From the NCBI GenBank assembly GCA_020637295.1, contig JACJWF010000004.1, positions 124,001-188,000 on the forward strand: a stretch of 64,000 nt of DNA. The letters are read 5' to 3'. This stretch comes from Acidimicrobiaceae bacterium. GTDB lineage: Bacteria; Actinomycetota; Acidimicrobiia; Acidimicrobiales; Ilumatobacteraceae. The notes beneath the pieces were generated by a model. The model did no database searches and was not told the DNA's origin. It was given only the letters and a program-made list of their open reading frames with translations. Both the position numbers and the translations under genes were made by a program. The stretch's first letter is position 1. Each line of letters opens with the position of its first letter. Shown here piece by piece: positions 9,543-20,202 of this stretch.

Positions 9543-10715
9543 GTGAGCAGAAGCCGTAGGTTTCCGTCTCGATTCGGCAGTCAGTCCACGTGGACGGCCG
9601 CAATGATTAGCCTGTTGGCGACTTTGGGTGCGTGCGCGTCGGAATCGACCCCGCCGACGACCGGGTCGGCGGTGCCGTGGTCGACCGCAGGTGCCGCGGC
9701 GACGTCGGGACCGACCTCGATCGCCGCGACGAGCGCCCCCGCCGACGAGCCACTGGTGCTCCGCGGCGAGGGCTCGCTGGACGTGGACTATCCGGCCGGC
9801 GTCGATCGCGTGGTGGTGCACGCGACCCACTCGGGGGATCACGCGTTCTCGGTGGCAGTGGTGGACCAGTCGGGGGAACCCGTGGAGGTCGTCGCGTTCG
9901 CGCTGCCCGGCCACCCCTACGACGGGACGCAGCTGATCACCACGCCCTTGGACGAGGTGGGCATGTTGCGGGTGCAGGCCGACGGACAGTGGACGATCGA
10001 GTTGCTGGGCGACCTCGACGTGCCGTCGGCGGGTGATGACTTCTCCGGTTCGGGCAATGCCGTGGTGCGGTACGAGGGCACGGGCGGCACGGCCACGATC
10101 ACGTCCGATGCCACCGGCGTGTTCCAGGTGCGTGCCGAGGACGGGAGATCGGTCGTGCCGGAGCTGAACGGCCCCTACTCGGGCGTGGAGCAGATGCCGG
10201 CCGGCCCGGTCCTCGTGGAGATCCGGTCGTTCGGTTCGTGGAGCGTCTCGATCGACCCGTCCGGGCAGCCAGCAGACCCGACCGAGTCCGCCGGCACGAC
10301 CATCACCGCCGCGAACGCCGCACAGGTCGACGAGTGCTTCCGGGTGTGGGTTGATGCACAGGGGCTGGCAGCCGAGGAGGAGATCACCGAGGACCACTGG
10401 CGGACCACCCTGCGCACCGTCTCCACCGGGTGTGACGATGCGCTGTCGGCGGTGGAGCCGTTGGCGCTGCGTTCGCCTCGCGCTGCCCCGTTGCGGGTCC
10501 TCGCCGACGTGCTCTACGGCATCGTCCTCCTGGCCAGCGATGCGGCGATGTACCCGTGCAACCAGGGGATGTGCCACCTCAGCGCCAGCATGCGGGCAAC
10601 GCTGCTGCAGTTCACCCCAGACCATGACGACGTCCCCGATGCGCTGTACGGCTTCCTCGGCGACCGTCCCACCGTCACCACCACCGTGATCCCTGGCCTG
10701 CAGACCCCAGGCTGA
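9543..10715 (+). CDS. Secreted lipoprotein of unknown function
   Basis: 390 residues from GTG 9543, preceded by a good ribosome site (GGAGGTGAG at 9534-9542). It has a lipoprotein signal peptide: a basic N-terminus (MSRSRRFPSRFG), a hydrophobic stretch and the lipobox LGAC, then a Ser/Thr/Ala-rich linker. The mature part has Gly/Asp-rich beta-type segments (for example DYPAGVDRVVVHATHSGDHAF, about residues 80-110). The C-terminal third contains four or more Cys residues, including a C-x(4)-C near the end (YPCNQGMC). It sits directly downstream of the orphan RHS cassette, so an immunity or surface role is possible, but its codon use is core-like. No family is recognised. Confidence 0.75.
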   Translation: MSRSRRFPSRFGSQSTWTAAMISLLATLGACASESTPPTTGSAVPWSTAGAAATSGPTSIAATSAPADEPLVLRGEGSLDVDYPAGVDRVVVHATHSGDHAFSVAVVDQSGEPVEVVAFALPGHPYDGTQLITTPLDEVGMLRVQADGQWTIELLGDLDVPSAGDDFSGSGNAVVRYEGTGGTATITSDATGVFQVRAEDGRSVVPELNGPYSGVEQMPAGPVLVEIRSFGSWSVSIDPSGQPADPTESAGTTITAANAAQVDECFRVWVDAQGLAAEEEITEDHWRTTLRTVSTGCDDALSAVEPLALRSPRAAPLRVLADVLYGIVLLASDAAMYPCNQGMCHLSASMRATLLQFTPDHDDVPDALYGFLGDRPTVTTTVIPGLQTPG

Positions 10716-10950
10716 CACCAGCCTGCGGCTCGGCGCGATTCTCAGCGAGGTCAGGCTCACCCGCGGTGAACCGGCGAGCCCATCAGCTCAACCCATGAAC
10801 GTTGGGGACCTCGGCAACGGCGGCCGCTTCTTAGGATCCGCCACAGTGCCGGAGGCCCACCATTCTGGGCTCTCCTGACCCTGGTGTGGGTGGGTTGATC
10901 GAGGTTGGCCTTGTGGGGTTTGGGTGAGCTGGGGGTTGGGAGGGGTCCGC

Positions 10951-11067
10951 GTGACGCGCACCATCATCGAACTCATCGCCGCCACGACCACCACGACCGG
11001 ACTCAGCGTCACCGCCAGCTACGACCCGAACTGGTCCGCTACCGGCCTCAGGATCACCGACCGTCAA
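10951..11067 (+). pseudogene. Remnant of an ISAzo13-like transposase C-terminus
   Basis: The 39-residue frame beginning VTRTIIELIAATTTTTGL and ending GLRITDRQ resembles the C-terminal part of ISAzo13-family transposases (typical form: V..LI..TTT.TGL.V.AELD...Y..G..V.D). Nothing upstream or downstream keeps the rest of the domain, and the ISL3 element begins 32 bp later. The remaining bases of 10716-11099 hold no gene I can support. Confidence 0.5.
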
Positions 11068-11099
11068 CGTGGCCCGGCTTCTTGGACACGGGGTTATGT

Positions 11100-11121
11100 G
11101 GCTCTACGCGATGAACGCTGG
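11100..11121. repeat. ISL3 terminal inverted repeat (partner 12516-12537)
   Basis: The 22-bp repeat starts GGCTCTACGCG on the plus strand, and its exact inverse lies at 12516-12537. It also encodes the last residues of the transposase (AFIA followed by TAG). Confidence 0.93.
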
Positions 11122-12473
11122 TTGGCGGCCTCGGATTCTGCGGGTGGGGAGGGTAGTCCATTGGATGCCGCAGCCGAGGAGTAGTCGGCGTCGGTAGTTG
11201 TTGAAGTTGCGGTAGCCGTGGCCGATGCGGCGGATCTTCTCGATGAGCAGGTTCACGGCTTCGGTGGGTCCGTTGGATGCGCCGCCGGTCTGGTGGTAGG
11301 CGAGGACCTCGCGGTGCCAACGGTCGATCGTCCTTGCGAGACGGGTCAGTTCGGGCACGTTGGCGTCGGCGGCGTGTTGGAAGAACACGGTCAGCCGGCG
11401 CTTCGCGGCTGCGAGGTCGGGAGCGGCGTAGACCTCGGAGAGCAGTTCGCGGGCGAGCCAGACGGCGGCGATCTCGCCGTCGCGGTCGCCGGCGGCGAGC
11501 CCGGCACGGAGGCGTTCCCAGCCGCGTTCGTTGAGGTTGCGCCAGGTCATCAGCAGCAGTCGGCGGATCCCGTAGAGCGGGTCACCCTTGCGGCCGCGAT
11601 GACCGGTCGTGTCTTGCTGGACGCGTCGGCGGACGTCGTTGACGGCCTCCGAGGCGAGGCGGATGGCGTGGAAGTGATCGATCACCAGTGTCGCTTCTGG
11701 GAGCACGTCGCGGATCGCTGCGGCGTAACCGGCGAACGCGTCGATCCCGCGACCCGGATCTGGTCGGCCCACCAGAACGGCTGGGCCTTCACCCAGTCCC
11801 TGACCACGTCGCCGGAACGGCCAGGCACGGCGTCCAACAGGCGACCGCGGTCGATGTCGACGAACGTCGTCACCATCTGCGTGCGCCGGGCGGCGTTGGC
11901 ATGTTGGAAGGTGTGCTCGTCCACCCCGAGCCCGGTGACGTGCTCGAGGCGGCCGTCGTGCTCGATGAGCGGGTCGCCGTGATCGATCACGGCCTGATGC
12001 GCCGTCGCCCAGCCGACACCGAACTCGCGGGCAAGCTCGGCGACCGAGTCCAACTCCTCACCGACACGACGGCAGATCTCCCGACGAGCGCGTTCTGTCA
12101 ATGACGCCCGCGGGCTGATCAACGACGACGTCTCGGACCACGAGCTGCGTTCGCACAGCGTCTCCTGGCAACGCCCGGTGCGCTTGGCCCACACCAGCAC
12201 GGTCGGTCGACCGGCGATCGGCAGATCACGAACCAGCACACGGCGCCGGCCGTTGCCAACCCCGAACACCCCACACGACGGACACGCCAGCCGTGTCGTC
12301 GTGGTCTCGATCGCCAACCACACCTCCCCGTCACGCTCGGTCTGCGCGGTGACCACGAAGTCGTGCATACCCAACAGCGCGGCCACCCCGACCGCGTCAC
12401 TACCGTTCCCCACGTCGGAGGCCTCCTGCTCTTGCTGATGTCGCAATCCGCAGAATGGCGAGGCCTCCGGCAC
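11104..12473 (-). pseudogene. ISL3-family transposase, frameshifted
   Basis: The first frame (12473 to about 11760) carries the ISL3 zinc ribbon (CPSC...C.ETLC), an HTH and the first acidic residue (TGLGVDEHTF). The second frame (about 11765 to 11104) carries the rest of the DDE domain (LVIDHFHAIRLA, QQDTTGHRGRKGDPLY, GPTEAVNLLIEKIRRIGHG). The join lies around 11757-11772 in CCAGATCCGGGTCG, and one base must be lost or regained to restore GIDAFAGYAAAIRDV. I see no slippery heptamer, so this looks like a mutation rather than programmed frameshifting. All catalytic motifs survive across the two frames. Confidence 0.82.
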
Positions 12474-12608
12474 CCCTGGTGGACCCTATGAACCGGCCCG
12501 GGACATCGAACACCCCCAGCGTTCATCGCGTAGAGCCCTGAATTCGAAGGCGGCCATCGCAGCCACTGGTGGCTCGTCGCCACCGTCCGCTGAACACGCC
12601 TTCCGACG

Positions 12609-12629
12609 GTGTATCAGATCCGATACACT
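12609..12629 (+). promoter_or_regulatory. Palindromic operator overlapping a leaderless promoter of the Xre gene
   Basis: GTGTATCAGATCCGATACAC (12609-12628) is a palindrome matching its own complement at 18 of 20 positions, with 7-bp arms. A -10-like TACACT occupies 12624-12629, and the ATG at 12636 follows after exactly 6 nt, so the transcript is probably leaderless and an HTH protein bound to the palindrome would block it. The -35 position (12601-12606, TTCCGA) is weak. Confidence 0.65.
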
Positions 12630-12635
12630 CTCGGC

Positions 12636-13127
12636 ATGACCTCAGGTGAACTCATCAGTGAACGACGCGAGAAGTTGGGCCTCACTCAGGGCCAGCTCGC
12701 CGAACGCGCTGCGACATCTCGTGAGCGGATCAACTCCTACGAACGCGGCAGGGTTCATCCCACCACCGACACGTTGGAGCGCGTGCTGGCTGCGATGGAG
12801 TGCGAACTGGCGGTTGTCACTCAGCTGACCTACGAGGAACGTCGCTCGCTCGCCGTCAGCGAGGCGGTCGCTCAGCGGCTCGTCGAGGAGCCCGACCGGG
12901 TGATCGGGCAGGCGCGTCGCAATCTCGCCCGAATGCGCGCGGCCGCGAGCCACGAACATACCTGGATCGACCTCTGGGAGAAGTTGATCGACCTCGGGCC
13001 CGCGAGCGTCGCCGCCGTGCTGGTCTCGAAGGACCAGCTGGCACGGGACCTCCGTCAGGGCTCGCCGTTCGCAGGTGTGCTCACGGACGCGGAGCGCATC
13101 GCGGCGGTGGGTGAGGTCCGCCGTTGA
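12636..13127 (+). CDS. Xre-type HTH protein (antitoxin-like)
   Basis: 163 residues from ATG 12636. HTH_3 domain: LISERREKLGLTQGQLAERAATSRERINSYERGR pattern at about residues 4-40, with the recognition helix in TSRERINSYE. The C-terminal two thirds are helical (QRLVEEPDRVIGQARRNLARM; TWIDLWEKLIDLGPASVAAVL) and probably bind the partner or the toxin. The stop overlaps the next start by 4 nt (TTGA), so the two genes are coupled. A palindrome over its promoter suggests autoregulation, as in type II or IV toxin-antitoxin loci. An upstream in-frame GTG at 12609 lies inside the operator and is unlikely to be used. Confidence 0.85.
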   Translation: MTSGELISERREKLGLTQGQLAERAATSRERINSYERGRVHPTTDTLERVLAAMECELAVVTQLTYEERRSLAVSEAVAQRLVEEPDRVIGQARRNLARMRAAASHEHTWIDLWEKLIDLGPASVAAVLVSKDQLARDLRQGSPFAGVLTDAERIAAVGEVRR

Positions 13128-13798
13128 GATTGGATGAGTTCCATCACGCCATCCGGGCGGCGCGCGACGTGCTCACGCAGCAAGGTGGCAGTGGAGCGCT
13201 GGTCGTGATGGGCTCGCAGTCGATCCTGGCGGCATTCCCACCGGCGGCGCTTGATTCCCGCCTTCTGATGTCGGCGGAGGTTGATGTCATGCCCGTCGCG
13301 GCGGAAGCGAACGAGGTCGAGCGTCTGTCGGACTACCTCCACGGCGCACTCGGGCAGGACTCGTACTTCCAAGAGACGCACGGTTTCCACGTCGATGGCA
13401 TCTCCATCGAGACGTCGGTCTTGCCCAACGGCTGGGTGGACCGTCTCGTACCCGAGATCGATCCCGCCTCCGGGGCAGTTGGGTGGTGTCTCGATCCTCA
13501 TGACCTTGCCGTCGCGAAGCTCATCGCCGGGCGACCGAAGGACGTGGACTTCGTTGCAGTCCTGGTGGAAACGCGGTTGGTGGACTCCGTGGTCATCCGA
13601 AACCGCTTGCTGCTCATCGAGGACGATCGACGTCGACTTGCTCTCGCCCGCATCGACGCGCTGTCACCGCGAGGCCTGCCGGAAGCCGACCGTGTTGCCT
13701 GGAGCCGACGTCGTGAACACGCGCTCCGTGATCGCCGGTCAAAGGTGGACGAGCCGTCACCTGCGGACGTCCTTCGGGCGTTGCTCGCCGCCGACTGA
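13124..13798 (+). CDS. DUF6036/AbiEii-like nucleotidyltransferase-fold protein (toxin-like)
   Basis: 224 residues from TTG 13124 (no better start; coupled to the HTH gene). The N-terminal part has ALVVMGSQSILAAF, the Gly-Ser turn of a minimal nucleotidyltransferase fold, followed by the acidic pair in SAEVDVMP about 25 residues later. A further motif, DPHDLAVAKLIAGRPKDVDFV, is characteristic of the DUF6036/AbiEii group (D..DL...K...GR.KD..D). The C-terminus is Arg-rich and helical. Relatives paired with an HTH gene act as toxins that modify tRNA or other targets, or as phage-defence components. Whether this pair is a toxin-antitoxin system is inferred from order, coupling and the operator. 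Confidence 0.75.
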   Translation: MRLDEFHHAIRAARDVLTQQGGSGALVVMGSQSILAAFPPAALDSRLLMSAEVDVMPVAAEANEVERLSDYLHGALGQDSYFQETHGFHVDGISIETSVLPNGWVDRLVPEIDPASGAVGWCLDPHDLAVAKLIAGRPKDVDFVAVLVETRLVDSVVIRNRLLLIEDDRRRLALARIDALSPRGLPEADRVAWSRRREHALRDRRSKVDEPSPADVLRALLAAD

Positions 13799-13910
13799 GC
13801 CGGTCGAACGCGTTCGACATGCGCGGCCGGCGAACCCGTCACCCCTCACCTATTAGGGTGTGGCGACCCGCCGGTGGGTCGCCCGACTCACCCCGAGCCC
13901 CCGGACCCGT

Positions 13911-16824
<2,914 letters not shown>

Positions 16825-16838
16825 CGCCCCGGCCGCCC

Positions 16839-17120
16839 ATGGATCTCGCCGAACTGCAGGACGTCATCGACCGCACCTTCGGCGACCGCGACCGCGCCCG
16901 CGGCACCGCTGCCACCGTGGCGTGGCTGGCGGAGGAGGTCGGCGAGCTCGCCCAGGCAGTCCGCAAGGGCAGCCGCGAGGCGCAGGTCCACGAGTTCGGC
17001 GACGTCATTGCGTGGGTGGCCACGCTCGCCAACCAGATGGGCGTGGACCTCACGCTCGCGGTGGAGCGCTACCGCAACGGCTGCCCCCGCTGCGGCGCCC
17101 TGCCCTGCGCCTGCCCCTGA
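16839..17120 (+). CDS. MazG-like nucleotide pyrophosphohydrolase
   Basis: 93 residues. It has the single-domain MazG fold with the metal-binding acidic motifs EEVGELAQAVRK and EFGDVIAWVATL, so probably an all-alpha NTP pyrophosphatase that removes aberrant or excess nucleotides. The C-terminus carries a small Cys-rich tail (CPRCGALPCACP), a possible metal knuckle not needed by the fold. It lies 14 bp after asd and is probably co-transcribed. Its substrate cannot be predicted. Confidence 0.85.
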   Translation: MDLAELQDVIDRTFGDRDRARGTAATVAWLAEEVGELAQAVRKGSREAQVHEFGDVIAWVATLANQMGVDLTLAVERYRNGCPRCGALPCACP

Positions 17121-17144
17121 GCCGCGGCCGGCGACCTGCCGCGG

Positions 17145-17603
17145 TCAGAGTGGGCAGTTGTTCGACTGGTAGGTGGTGAGCGCGTCCACCGCGACGGCAG
17201 CCTCCTGGTCCACCAGCAGCTGGCGGATCTCGTCCAGTTCGGGGGCGCCGTCCATCGTGCTGAGGTCGTAGTTGTACCGGGCGAACAATTCGTCCAGCCG
17301 GCCGATGTTGGCGGTGATGGTGGCCACCTCGTCGGCGATCTCCTTCGGCGCGGTGTCCTTCAGCTCGGCGAGGTCGGTGGTGGCCAGGCTGAACGCCGTC
17401 TGCAACTCGTCCGCCGTGGTGGTCATGCCCGTGATCAGCCCGCCCAGTTGCACGAGGTGGGTGGCGTAGGCCGTGAGCGCTGGGCACGGATCGCCCTTGG
17501 ACGCCTCGTCGTCGCTGCCACAGCCGGCCAGCGGAGCCAGCAGGGCTGCGGCGGCCATCACGGAGGTGGTGCGGACGGCGAGTCGGCGAGTGGCGGTGCG
17601 CAT
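17145..17603 (-). CDS. Small lipoprotein of unknown function
   Basis: 152 residues. The twin-Arg-rich basic start (MRTATRRLAVRTTS), hydrophobic stretch and lipobox LAGC give a lipoprotein after cleavage before Cys28. The mature part is an alpha-helical domain of about 120 residues (ELQTAFSLATTDLAELKDTAP; DEVATITANIGRLDELF) with Cys residues near both ends (DPCPALTAY and QSNNCPL) that could form a disulfide. GGAGGAGCC before the ATG is a good ribosome site. Similar Cys-bracketed helical lipoproteins are frequent in Actinobacteria, and their role is unknown. Confidence 0.8.
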   Translation of the reverse strand: MRTATRRLAVRTTSVMAAAALLAPLAGCGSDDEASKGDPCPALTAYATHLVQLGGLITGMTTTADELQTAFSLATTDLAELKDTAPKEIADEVATITANIGRLDELFARYNYDLSTMDGAPELDEIRQLLVDQEAAVAVDALTTYQSNNCPL

Positions 17604-17648
17604 GGCGGCTCCTCCCCCGGCGCCTGGCGACAGGCCACCGGATGTTCA

Positions 17649-17676
17649 AGAGCCCTGGCCGACCGGCCAGGGCTCT
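17649..17676 (-). terminator. Perfect 12-bp hairpin downstream of tRNA-Pro
   Basis: AGAGCCCTGGCC, the loop GACC, and its exact complement form a very stable stem. It lies 5 bp past the 3' end of the tRNA on the minus strand, so it probably ends or shields that transcript. No U-tract follows on the minus strand, so it is not a canonical intrinsic terminator. Confidence 0.6.
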
Positions 17677-17681
17677 CGTGC

Positions 17682-17759
17682 TGGTCGGGGTGAGAAGATT
17701 TGAACTTCCGGCCTCCACGTCCCGAACGTGGCGCGCTAACCAAGCTGCGCTACACCCCG
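17682..17759 (-). tRNA. tRNA-Pro (anticodon CGG)
   Basis: On the minus strand the sequence folds as a cloverleaf. The acceptor stem is CGGGGTG with CACCCCG, the anticodon stem is CCACG/CGTGG around the loop TTCGGGA (anticodon CGG, Pro codon CCG), and the T arm is GGAAG-TTCAAAT-CTTCT. The 3' CCA is encoded (17682-17684). Length is 78 nt. Confidence 0.95.
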
Positions 17760-17774
17760 TAGCGAGTCGCCATG

Positions 17775-18221
17775 CTATCCGGCGCTGACGGCTTCTTCCT
17801 CCGCCGTTTCCGCCGAATCGGCGGCTGTGTCGGCCTCGGCAGGGTCGTCGGCGGGCGGGCCGGCAAGCGCGGCGGCCACCGCCCGCTTCAGCGCCAACGC
17901 GTCGAACGGCTTCAGCAGCCAGGCATCCGCAGCGGACCGCTTGGCCAGGTGCACGTCGGCCTGGCGGTCCAGCAGCATCAGCACCGGCACGTACGGGGCG
18001 TTGCCGGCGCTCTGGTCCAGCCGCAGCGACATCGTGACGGCCATGCCGCCCATCGAGCCGATCTGCAGATCCAGCACGGCCAGGTCGTAGGAACGCTCGG
18101 CCACGAGGCGGGCGACCTCGCGCCCCTCCCGGCAGACGGTGAACGACGTGCCGGGCGCGCCGAGCGCGCTGGTGACGTCGTTGATCACATAATCGGCATC
18201 GGCAGCGACGAGGATGTGCAC
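17775..18221 (-). CDS. Receiver-only response regulator
   Basis: 148 residues from GTG 18221 (MHILVAADADYVINDV), chosen because the receiver fold begins there. The phospho-acceptor Asp is in YDLAVLDLQIGSMGG, and the conserved Lys in AWLLKPFDALALKRAV. The N-terminal acidic pair is replaced by ADAD. The domain ends near residue 120, and an acidic Ala/Glu/Asp-rich tail follows in place of a DNA-binding domain. It lies 10 bp after the ArsA-like ATPase pair, so it may be their regulatory partner. No histidine kinase is nearby. Confidence 0.85.
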   Translation of the reverse strand: MHILVAADADYVINDVTSALGAPGTSFTVCREGREVARLVAERSYDLAVLDLQIGSMGGMAVTMSLRLDQSAGNAPYVPVLMLLDRQADVHLAKRSAADAWLLKPFDALALKRAVAAALAGPPADDPAEADTAADSAETAEEEAVSAG

Positions 18222-18231
18222 GGCCGGAACC

Positions 18232-19335
18232 CTACCGGCTGGGCCCGTCGTGCAGGAAGCCCCGGATGGCCGCCAGCCCGTCCAGCGTGTGCACGTCGCT
18301 GGGCAGGGTGGGCACGAACACCGTGGGTGTGCCGTCGGCAATTGCCGTATCGCCCAGCAGGGTGCCGACGTGGGCGCGTTCCACCTCGGCGGTCGCGTGC
18401 AGTTCGGCGAGGTTGTCGTGCAAGGCGGCGGCAGCGGTGCCCCGCGGGCGGCGAGCAGGGGGCGCCCCGAAGTCCGGCGTGCAGCGGTTCACCACCACCG
18501 CTGCCACGGCCAGTTCCTTCTCCTGCAACCGCCCGGCGAAGAAGCGGGCCTCGCCCACCGTGTCCGCCCGCGGTGATGCCACCAGCAGGTAGCGGGTGCG
18601 CGGTCCGTGCAGCAGGGTGATCACCTCGTCGGCGCGGTGGCGGAAGCCGGTCTCCATGCCGGCGAACGCCTGGAAGAAGGCCACGGCATCGGCCACCACG
18701 TCGCCGCCCACCACTTTGCCGATCGTCTTCAGCACCGGCTGGGTGGCGATGTTCAGCACCTTCAGGCCGCGGCGGGTGGGCATCATCATCAGGCGGAACA
18801 GGGGGTGGTCGATGAACCGGGCCAGCGTGCCCGGCGCGTCCAGGAAGTCCAGTGCGTTGCGCGTGGGCGGGGTGTCGACGATGACGAGGTCGAAGCGGGG
18901 GTCGCTGTGCAGGGCGTGGAGGCGCTCGGCCGCCATGTACTCCTGGGTGCCGGACAGCGAGCCGGCCACATTGCGGTAGAAGCGGTTGGCGAGGATGCGT
19001 TCCGCCTGCGCCTCGTCGGCGGCGTTGGCCGTGACCAGGCCGTCGAATGTTGTGGCCGTGTCCAGCATCAATGCCCAGAGCTCACCTGCACCGTCCACGG
19101 CGCCCGTCGGGATGCGCACGGGGTCATTGCCCAGGCCGCCGGGCACGCCCAGCGCGTCGGCCAGCCGCTTGGCCGGGTCGATGGTGACCACCACGGCGCG
19201 CCTGCCGTGGCGGGCTGCCTCGAGCCCCAGCGCCGCGGCGGTGGTGGTCTTCCCGACCCCACCCGACCCGCAGCACACCAGCACGTCGGCGCCGGCCAGC
19301 AGCGCGGGGATCGGCGACAGCGCCTCCTCAGGCAT
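18232..19335 (-). CDS. ArsA/GET3-like anion-transporting ATPase (second of pair)
   Basis: 367 residues. Walker A is CCGSGGVGKTTTAAALG at residues 21-37 (deviant P-loop type), switch I is IDPAKRLADALG, and switch II is FDLVIVDTPPTRNALDFLDAPG. The C-terminal FVPTLPSDVHTLDGLAAI is typical of the family. Two adjacent ArsA-like ATPases with different P-loops resemble the mycobacterial Rv3679-Rv3680 pair, which forms a heteromeric complex. Its start overlaps the previous gene's end by 8 nt. The cargo is unknown, and no ArsB pump is nearby, so arsenite efflux is unlikely. Confidence 0.88.
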   Translation of the reverse strand: MPEEALSPIPALLAGADVLVCCGSGGVGKTTTAAALGLEAARHGRRAVVVTIDPAKRLADALGVPGGLGNDPVRIPTGAVDGAGELWALMLDTATTFDGLVTANAADEAQAERILANRFYRNVAGSLSGTQEYMAAERLHALHSDPRFDLVIVDTPPTRNALDFLDAPGTLARFIDHPLFRLMMMPTRRGLKVLNIATQPVLKTIGKVVGGDVVADAVAFFQAFAGMETGFRHRADEVITLLHGPRTRYLLVASPRADTVGEARFFAGRLQEKELAVAAVVVNRCTPDFGAPPARRPRGTAAAALHDNLAELHATAEVERAHVGTLLGDTAIADGTPTVFVPTLPSDVHTLDGLAAIRGFLHDGPSR

Positions 19336-20188
19336 CGCTGCCCCCCGCCCATGCGGCCGCCAACCCGTCCACCCCTGCGGCGTCCAGGACCGCGCCGGGC
19401 ATCATCGGCAGGTGGATCTGGGGCAAGGCCAGTTCCGTGCCCAGCCGGGCGCACTCGTCGGCGTGCAGGCGGCGGCGGGCATTGCGGAACTCGGCGGCGG
19501 CCTGCTGAGGGCTGCCGGCCTTGGCCGCCTCCACGGGCAGCAGCGGCCCGTCGTCCACCGCGTTCACCACCACGGGCGCGAGATGCACCCCCACCCGTTC
19601 CTCCAGCGCGTACGCCGTCTCCACCGCCTCGTTCACCGGCGTGGCCTCGGGCAGGGTGACCAGCACCACCTGGCAGCGGGCCGCGTCGGCCAGCATCTCC
19701 GCGACGTCCGTCGCCTGTGTGGCGATCGGCCCGCCGCGCACCGTCGCCAGCAGACCCTTGGCGGCGAGCAGGAACGTGATGGCGTGACCGGCGGCCGGGC
19801 CGTCGACGACCACGAGGTCCCAGTCGCCACTGCGTTCCAGCTGCTTGATCTTCCCGAGCACCACGATGTCGTCGATCCCCGGGCTGGCGGTGGCCACCAC
19901 GTCGATGATCCCGCTGCTGGCCAGGCGTTTCGCCACCCGTGACAGGCCGTGGGTGTCCAGGTACTCGGCCAACGCGGCGGAGGCGGAGATGTGGCGCACC
20001 TCCACGCCCGGCAGCAGTTCGTCCAGCGTGGGCTTGCCGTCCAGCTCCACCACCAGCACCCGAAGTCCGGAGCGGATTGCCGCGCGCGCCAAAACGGCCG
20101 TTACCGTGGTCTTCCCAACGCCACCCTTGCCGGCCACGACGGCAACACGAGAGGTGGTGAGGAACTGCAGCGGATCCTTCGGAGGCAC
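19328..20188 (-). CDS. ArsA/GET3-like ATPase (first of pair)
   Basis: 286 residues from GTG 20188. Walker A is VAVVAGKGGVGKTTVTAVLAR, the signature Lys form (GKGGVGKT); switch II is WDLVVVDGPAAGHAITFLLAAKG. It is shorter than the second ATPase, as in the mycobacterial Rv3679-like protein. The start is supported by a -10-like TAACCT (20197-20202) 8 nt before the GTG, with no Shine-Dalgarno. It is the first gene of a three-gene operon with the second ATPase and the receiver protein, and is divergent from the NfeD gene by only 2 bp. Confidence 0.88.
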   Translation of the reverse strand: MPPKDPLQFLTTSRVAVVAGKGGVGKTTVTAVLARAAIRSGLRVLVVELDGKPTLDELLPGVEVRHISASAALAEYLDTHGLSRVAKRLASSGIIDVVATASPGIDDIVVLGKIKQLERSGDWDLVVVDGPAAGHAITFLLAAKGLLATVRGGPIATQATDVAEMLADAARCQVVLVTLPEATPVNEAVETAYALEERVGVHLAPVVVNAVDDGPLLPVEAAKAGSPQQAAAEFRNARRRLHADECARLGTELALPQIHLPMMPGAVLDAAGVDGLAAAWAGGSDA

Positions 20189-20202
20189 TTGTGCGCAGGT
20201 TA
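20181..20202. promoter_or_regulatory. Overlapping divergent start region of ArsA-like and NfeD-like genes
   Basis: The two start codons (GTG 20188 on minus, GTG 20191 on plus) are 2 bp apart. The plus-strand ribosome site GGAGG (20181-20185) lies inside the first codons of the minus gene. The minus-strand -10-like TAACCT (complement of 20197-20202) lies inside codons 3-4 of the plus gene. Each gene therefore carries control signals of the other. Confidence 0.6.

Larger units (their letters stand above)
11100..12537 (-). mobile_element. ISL3-family insertion sequence, 1438 bp
   Basis: Perfect 22-bp terminal inverted repeats (11100-11121 and 12516-12537; outer end GGCTCTACGCGATGAA) bound an ISL3-type transposase read on the minus strand. 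The transposase stop codon (TAG) lies inside the left repeat. The usual 8-bp target duplication is absent: the flanks are GGTTATGT and CTGAATTC. Loss of the duplication and the frameshift in the transposase suggest an old or rearranged copy. Confidence 0.9.

Noticed and set aside
11757..11772. Programmed frameshift in the ISL3 transposase
   Set aside because: ISL3 elements normally have one open frame, and no slippery sequence is seen; a mutation is the simpler reading.
18232..20188. Arsenite efflux operon
   Set aside because: The ATPases are ArsA-like, but no arsB, arsR or arsD is present, and the pair is known in non-arsenic contexts in actinobacteria.
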